The notes below the pieces were generated by a model. That model did no database searches and was not told the DNA's origin. It saw only the letters and a list, made by a program, of their open reading frames with translations. A DNA stretch of 10,324 nt from Euperipatoides rowelli (lineage: Eukaryota > Onychophora > Udeonychophora > Euonychophora > Peripatopsidae). The translations under genes were made by a program, and so were the position numbers. Of this stretch, positions 7,454 to 10,324 are shown piece by piece. Location: the NCBI GenBank assembly GCA_003024985.2, contig PXIH01S0013933.1; one strand, given 5' to 3'. Each line of letters begins with the position of its first letter. Position 1 is the first letter of the stretch.

Positions 7454-7783
7454 TTTTTTTTTTTTTTTTTTAAATATATTTATTTACAATATTTACATTT
7501 ACAATTTGTATGGTTAACAATCTTCTGTAACCGGATACAACAATGATGTCCTGTCTAATATTCAGCTCTTTAGTCCGCCATAATTCCATTTTTCTTCAGA
7601 AAATTCTACAACATAGATATTCATAATTAGTTTAAATCCCCGGAGCCGTACGACTATGGATAATGGAATTTTCCATTATCCCTCGGCTCCGGGGCTGCCC
7701 AGGGATCGAACACACAATCCCCTTATATGCACAGCTCCACAATCCAGCAGCAGCCTTAACCACTGGACCACTGGAGCTGTACC
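7454..7783 (-). mobile_element. tRNA-derived SINE, family C, inserted in integrase
   Basis: The element is about 330 bp. The perfect 13-bp TSD ATAATAAATATCT is at 7441-7453 and 7784-7796. The minus-strand head GGTACAGCTCCAGTGGTCCA contains the A-box-like GGTCCAGTGGTTAAGG (7754-7769) and the B-box-like GTGTTCGATCCCTGG (7699-7713). The head resembles family A (GTGCATATAAGGG, TGGGCAGCC), but the body differs and carries a strong hairpin at 7638-7694. The 3' tail is ACAAATTGTAAATGTAAATA, TTGTAAATAAATA and an A18-type tail (T-run 7453-7470). Confidence 0.92.
7638..7694. repeat. 57-nt two-tier hairpin inside the SINE
   Basis: The outer arms CCCCGGAGCCG (7638-7648) and CGGCTCCGGGG (7684-7694) are perfect 11-bp complements. 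The inner arms GGATAATGGAA (7658-7668) and TTCCATTATCC (7671-7681) are another perfect 11-bp pair around a 2-nt spacer. The internal loop is asymmetric, 9 nt on one side and 2 on the other. Such pairing in an old element suggests the copy is young or the structure selected. Confidence 0.9.
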
Positions 7784-7796
7784 ATAATAAATATCT

Positions 7797-8505
7797 ATTG
7801 CCATTCATAGACCAATTAACAAGGTTTCCGTTCATGGTTAAAATCACCGATATGGAGACAGTAACCATGATGTAAGCCTACATTGAGCATGTTTATTCTC
7901 TTTATGGTGGAAGTGAAGTTATCCTTACAGATCGTGGGGTGAATTTCACCATTAAATTATTTAATCATCTTTGTAATTAAATATATAGTAACTACTGCCC
8001 ATCATCCCCATTCAAATGGGATATAGGAGTGCTTAAATTGGGTAGTAATAAGGATAATTTCACAATGTGAAGGGTCATATGATGCTTGTGAATATGTTGT
8101 TTCTTTGGCACTGAGGGAGATTCCATGGACTGTTCACAGAAGTACTGGAGAATCACCACACTTTTTATTGTTTGTAACACCCAAATGATTACAGCAATGA
8201 AATCAGTGTCATCATGGTGACCAGGAGCAGAGAATATCCTTTAGTATGTGGAGGAACTAACAGATTGAGCAAATAAAGTCCAAAGGATGATAAATGAGAA
8301 CTTACACAAATCTATCAATAAAGGCAGAACATTATATAATTTCTATATAGGACAGAAAGTTTTATTATTGGATTCCTCTAGTTTCACAGGTAGGAATCAC
8401 AAGCAGAAGTCTCGATATAAGTGACCTTATAGTCATCAAATTGTAAAAATCACTAATATGAAGAACCCAAAGGATGACAAACAAATCATATAGAAAAGAT
8501 AAAGC
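7797..8505 (+). pseudogene. integrase core and C-terminal region
   Basis: Homology resumes right after the SINE's TSD with KYLLPFIDQLTRFPFMVKIT (TSD included), then DMETVTMM*AYIEHVYSLYG and SEVILTDRGVNFT. The last contains the second catalytic Asp in the LTDRG..F motif. At 7990-8040, TAHHPHSNG and a *ECLN segment match the H/YHPQ.NG..ER.N block that holds the catalytic Glu, which is present. At 8085-8187, EYVVSLALREIPWTVHRSTG and ESPHFLLF match A.A.r...H..TG.SPf.LLFG. At 8340-8470, FYIGQKVLLLDSSSF and *PYSHQIVKI resemble the GPY/F module of chromatin-targeting gypsy integrases. Internal stops and frameshifts make it non-functional. Confidence 0.87.
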
Positions 8506-8506
8506 C

Positions 8507-8800
8507 GTCCAGTCCTCGTGACACGGTCTGTTTCATGCAGGCTGTTAAAACGAGGACAAAGACATAAGCCGAGATGTTCCAGATTCACATCTCAGTCAAG
8601 GCAGTTATGGAAAGGTTTTTCCCTGACTGCAAACACCTTGTCAGGGTTTTACCCGGTACACTGTCTCACCATAAGAACCATAGTAGTTATAGAGATATAT
8701 AAAAATAGTGACTAGATGGATGCCATAACGTGTCTCAATTAACCAGAAAAAATACATCTCTTCTCCTCTTGGAGGGGAGATTTATTTTTTTTATTAAAAA
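8507..8800 (+). mobile_element. SINE, family D, inserted in the integrase tail
   Basis: The element is about 294 bp. The perfect 13-bp TSD AAAAGATAAAGCC is at 8494-8506 and 8801-8813. The head GTCCAGTCCTCGTGACACGG has an A-box-like TGACACGGTCTG and, about 50 nt later, a B-box-like AGATTCACATCTC (about 8579-8592, 8 of 11 consensus positions). Its 3' end is a hairpin-like TCTCCTCTTGGAGGGGAGAT followed by T-rich sequence and an A9 tail. It lacks the ATTGTAAATAAA tail of the other SINEs here. The tRNA origin is less certain than for families B, C and E. Confidence 0.85.
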
Positions 8801-8808
8801 AAAAGATA

Positions 8809-8943
8809 AAGCCATACATTAAGTGCATCATGCTTGATGATAGTAAATTCATATCTAAGAGTGCTTTCATAGATCCTGTGGAACAAGGCAAGAGAACTTA
8901 TAGATGTACTAGGAGGCTAAGTAGTAATAAGAAGGTTGATTAA
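8809..8943 (+). pseudogene. extreme C-terminus of gypsy pol
   Basis: After the SINE and its TSD, a clean frame of 44 codons runs to TAA at 8941-8943, reading KPYIKCIMLDDSKFISKSAF and a basic end with RRLSSNKKVD. It fits the charged tail after the GPY/F module in position and composition, but the sequence itself is not diagnostic. Confidence 0.5.
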
Positions 8944-9037
8944 TTTTTCTAGGGTAGACACATTGTGTCAATAAATTTCATATATAATTTTGATGTTCTA
9001 TGAAAGAAAGAAAATTGAGGAACAAATTTTCTTTTTT

Positions 9038-9052
9038 TTAGGAGAGGGCAGC
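9038..9052 (+). other. candidate polypurine tract of the retroelement
   Basis: The stretch TTTTTTTTAGGAGAGGGCAG ends in the purine run AGGAGAGGG about 100 nt after the last pol stop, where the plus-strand primer tract and the start of the 3' LTR are expected. No TG...CA LTR borders or matching 5' LTR could be found, so this rests on position and composition only. Confidence 0.35.
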
Positions 9053-9258
9053 AAATATAAAGTTTAACATGTAGAGTAAACTCTCAACTTTACTTAATTA
9101 TATAGGGGGGGGGGTCAACCTTGTCTGAAAAGTGCACTAGAGATCAGGGTTTAAATTGATATTTCCTTGAAAACTAGGTATATTCAATATAAACACTTAA
9201 AAACTGATATCTAAATTGATTTTTTTAATAAGTTTTCCCCTAACAGGGAAAATCATCA
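9053..9258 (+). other. unrecognised AT-rich sequence with a G10 run
   Basis: This could include remains of a 3' LTR, but no partner copy exists in the window. It contains a run of ten G at 9105-9114 and a short hairpin TTTTCCC-CTAACA-GGGAAAA at about 9233-9252. No gene is seen. Confidence 0.5.
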
Positions 9259-9341
9259 TTTATTTACAATTAAGAATTAATTACATGACATACTTCTACC
9301 TTGGAATTGCATTCGGAGGTCTTCATCTGTAATATTTTCTT

Positions 9342-9734
9342 TTTTTTCTTCTTATATGCGCCAATTCCCGCCTGACGGCTGAGGCGAATCGTCTCGAGAA
9401 ACTATTTACACTTACAAACTATACACACACACATATATATTTACAATATTTACAATGTTATTACTATCTGACGATTAGACATTCATTCAATGGTTCAGAC
9501 GTAATATGCTCGTGTTGCGTATCTTCAGAAATTTGTATCTTTAGATAGCAAAGTCCGAGAGTCATGCCGACTGGTTGAATAGTACCCCATACTCCCTGCC
9601 ATTCACAAAGGAAGGCAACTGGGAGTAGTATTTTGAGGTCAGATAGCGCAAGCCGCGAACCCTGGTCGCTAGCTTGGCTCTCACCAAGAATACGAAGCAG
9701 CGCAGTTCAACCCTCTGCGCCACTGCCCCTTGGC
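9342..9734 (-). mobile_element. tRNA-derived SINE, family E, nested in another SINE
   Basis: The element is about 393 bp. The perfect 15-bp TSD CTGTAATATTTTCTT is at 9327-9341 and 9735-9749. The minus-strand head GCCAAGGGGCAGTGGCGCAG contains a near-consensus A box (TGGCGCAGAGG, within 9711-9725) and a B-box-like GGGTTCGCGGC (about 9652-9665). The long body includes paired blocks such as CCTCAGCCGTCAGGCGGG. The 3' region has AACATTGTAAATATTGTAAA, a TATATGTGTGTGTGTAT microsatellite, and an A-rich end (T-rich 9341-9352). It is the largest and most tRNA-like SINE here. Confidence 0.9.
9422..9440 (+). repeat. short (AC)n(AT)n microsatellite in SINE family E
   Basis: ATACACACACACATATATAT lies within the 3' region of the inner SINE, next to its ATTGTAAATATTGTAAAT block. 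It probably belongs to the SINE and varies in length between copies. Confidence 0.85.
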
Positions 9735-10012
9735 CTGTAATATTTTCTTGTGAGTAAATCTGAGTTGCTTCTTATTGAGTGCGTATTTCCCACCTCTGGC
9801 TTAACTGTATTTAAGATCCAGGCTATAGCAATGAAAAATCTGTACATTGGAAATTTAATGGACTCTTCCTGCACGGAAAAACTCTGCCTTTCACCTGGGC
9901 CCGTAAAAAACCAGAGGTACTGGCACTCCTGGGATCAAACCTGTCCATGGGACTACATGTCTTGAGATGCGGCAGTCCTGCTTCCTCCTGACTAGACCAC
10001 CGCACCTCGACC

Positions 10013-10324
10013 TAATTTTTTTTTTTTTTACTAAATTTTGTTTCATGATGAGAACCCTTAATTTTATCTAACTCTAATAAAAGGCGAGTTTGGTCATGAT
10101 GTCTGTCACGCTGCTCGGTCATCTTCAGCGAGCCGATGACACCCAAAGATGTTTTCCCTCTATTTTCTGTCCATAGAGTTAGGGTTAGGGTATCTGTCAT
10201 TTTTGATGGGCTTTTAAATATAGCAAGTTAAGAAGGAAGAAATTAATGTTCGTTAATTTTGACGGGCTTTTAAACTAGTTTATATATATTTAGTGTTCCT
10301 TTCGTTGCAAACTTGAAGTTCATT
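10013..10324 (+). other. right flank, nothing firmly recognised
   Basis: It begins with a T14 run (10016-10029) next to the head of the outer SINE. Further on lies GTTAGGGTTAGGGT (10179-10192), too short for a telomeric tract, and a direct repeat ATTTTTGATGGGCTTTTAAA / AATTTTGACGGGCTTTTAAA at about 10199-10218 and 10255-10274. A 62-codon minus-strand frame (10012-10200) has no recognisable product. Confidence 0.5.

Larger units (their letters stand above)
4616..9052 (+). mobile_element. Ty3/gypsy-type LTR retrotransposon, decayed, with four SINE insertions
   Basis: The order protease, reverse transcriptase, RNase H, integrase is that of Ty3/gypsy elements (copia elements have integrase before RT). 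Each domain is recognisable by several motifs, described separately. The coding sequence is broken by in-frame stops, frameshifts and at least two deletions, and by SINEs at 6106-6312, 6519-6755, 7454-7783 and 8507-8800. No env-like frame follows the integrase. A purine-rich stretch at about 9040-9052 sits where the 3' polypurine tract should be. LTRs were not identified, so the outer limits are unknown. It is incapable of autonomous transposition. Confidence 0.88.
9259..10012 (-). mobile_element. tRNA-derived SINE, family F, split by another SINE
   Basis: On the minus strand the head at the right end reads GGTCGAGGTGCGGTGGTCTA, with an A-box-like GGTGCGGTGGTCTAGTC (9990-10006) and a B-box-like GGTTTGATCCCAGG about 50 nt on (9929-9943). 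The body runs to 9750, is interrupted by the inner SINE 9342-9734, and continues at 9326 down to a tail ATTGTAAATAAATGATGATT at about 9250-9270. The tail matches the other SINEs here, which links the two halves as one element of about 345 bp. A TSD for this outer element was not found. Confidence 0.6.

Noticed and set aside
7632-7875. Two overlapping open frames on opposite strands (70 and 78 codons)
   Set aside because: Both cross the SINE/integrase junction; only KYLLPFIDQLTRFP on the plus strand is real homology and it belongs to the integrase fossil.
8763-8798. Hairpin plus T-run resembling a bacterial intrinsic terminator
   Set aside because: It is the 3' end of a SINE bounded by TSDs in animal DNA.
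4100-9330. LTR pair of the gypsy element
   Set aside because: No pair of matching sequences with TG...CA ends was found between 4100-4615 and 9050-9330.
10178-10193. TTAGGG-like repeat as a telomeric tract
   Set aside because: Only about two units; similar CCCTAA stretches belong to dispersed repeats at 470-640.
1-10324. CRISPR array, bacterial operon or phage system
   Set aside because: No regularly spaced direct repeats, no ribosome-binding sites with compact genes; splice sites, SINEs and AATAAA signals show animal DNA.

Overview
The window is AT-rich animal DNA. It has spliced exons with canonical GT/AG borders, AATAAA polyadenylation signals, tRNA-derived SINEs with target-site duplications (TSDs), MITEs, a mariner-type transposase fossil and a Ty3/gypsy pol fossil. 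It is not prokaryotic. The mix suggests an invertebrate metazoan (arthropod/chelicerate or mollusc), but nothing here settles the phylum.

Left part (1-3880): the plus-strand 3' end of one host gene, an acyltransferase of the DGAT2/MOGAT family. Two coding exons (1346-1545 and 3403-3551) carry its C-terminus; the earlier exons lie upstream of the window. The flanking introns are full of old DNA transposons. They hold three copies of one MITE-like family (about 93-285, 1623-1905 and 2589-2877), a hAT-like terminus (286-385), a second possible MITE (418-808), a mariner-type element with a broken minus-strand transposase (2217-2535), and an almost perfect 210-bp foldback element (3043-3253). The gene ends with a short 3' UTR and overlapping polyadenylation signals at 3850-3859.

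Middle part (3916-9052): a SINE, about 500 bp of unrecognised sequence, then the decayed pol region of a Ty3/gypsy retrotransposon. Protease, reverse transcriptase, RNase H, zinc-binding and core integrase, GPY-type C-terminus and a purine-rich tract appear in the normal order. Stops, frameshifts and deletions break the frame. Four SINEs of different families have been inserted into it, and three have clear 13-15 bp TSDs. No LTR pair was found.

Right part (9053-10324): unique AT-rich DNA with a G10 run, then a SINE split by a second SINE (nested insertion with a perfect 15-bp TSD), then unrecognised flank. Several SINEs with unrelated heads share the 3' block ATTGTAAATAAA, which suggests one LINE partner mobilised them. 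The only apparently functional gene is the acyltransferase; the rest reads as layered transposition. I see no CRISPR array, bacterial operon or clearly new functional system.
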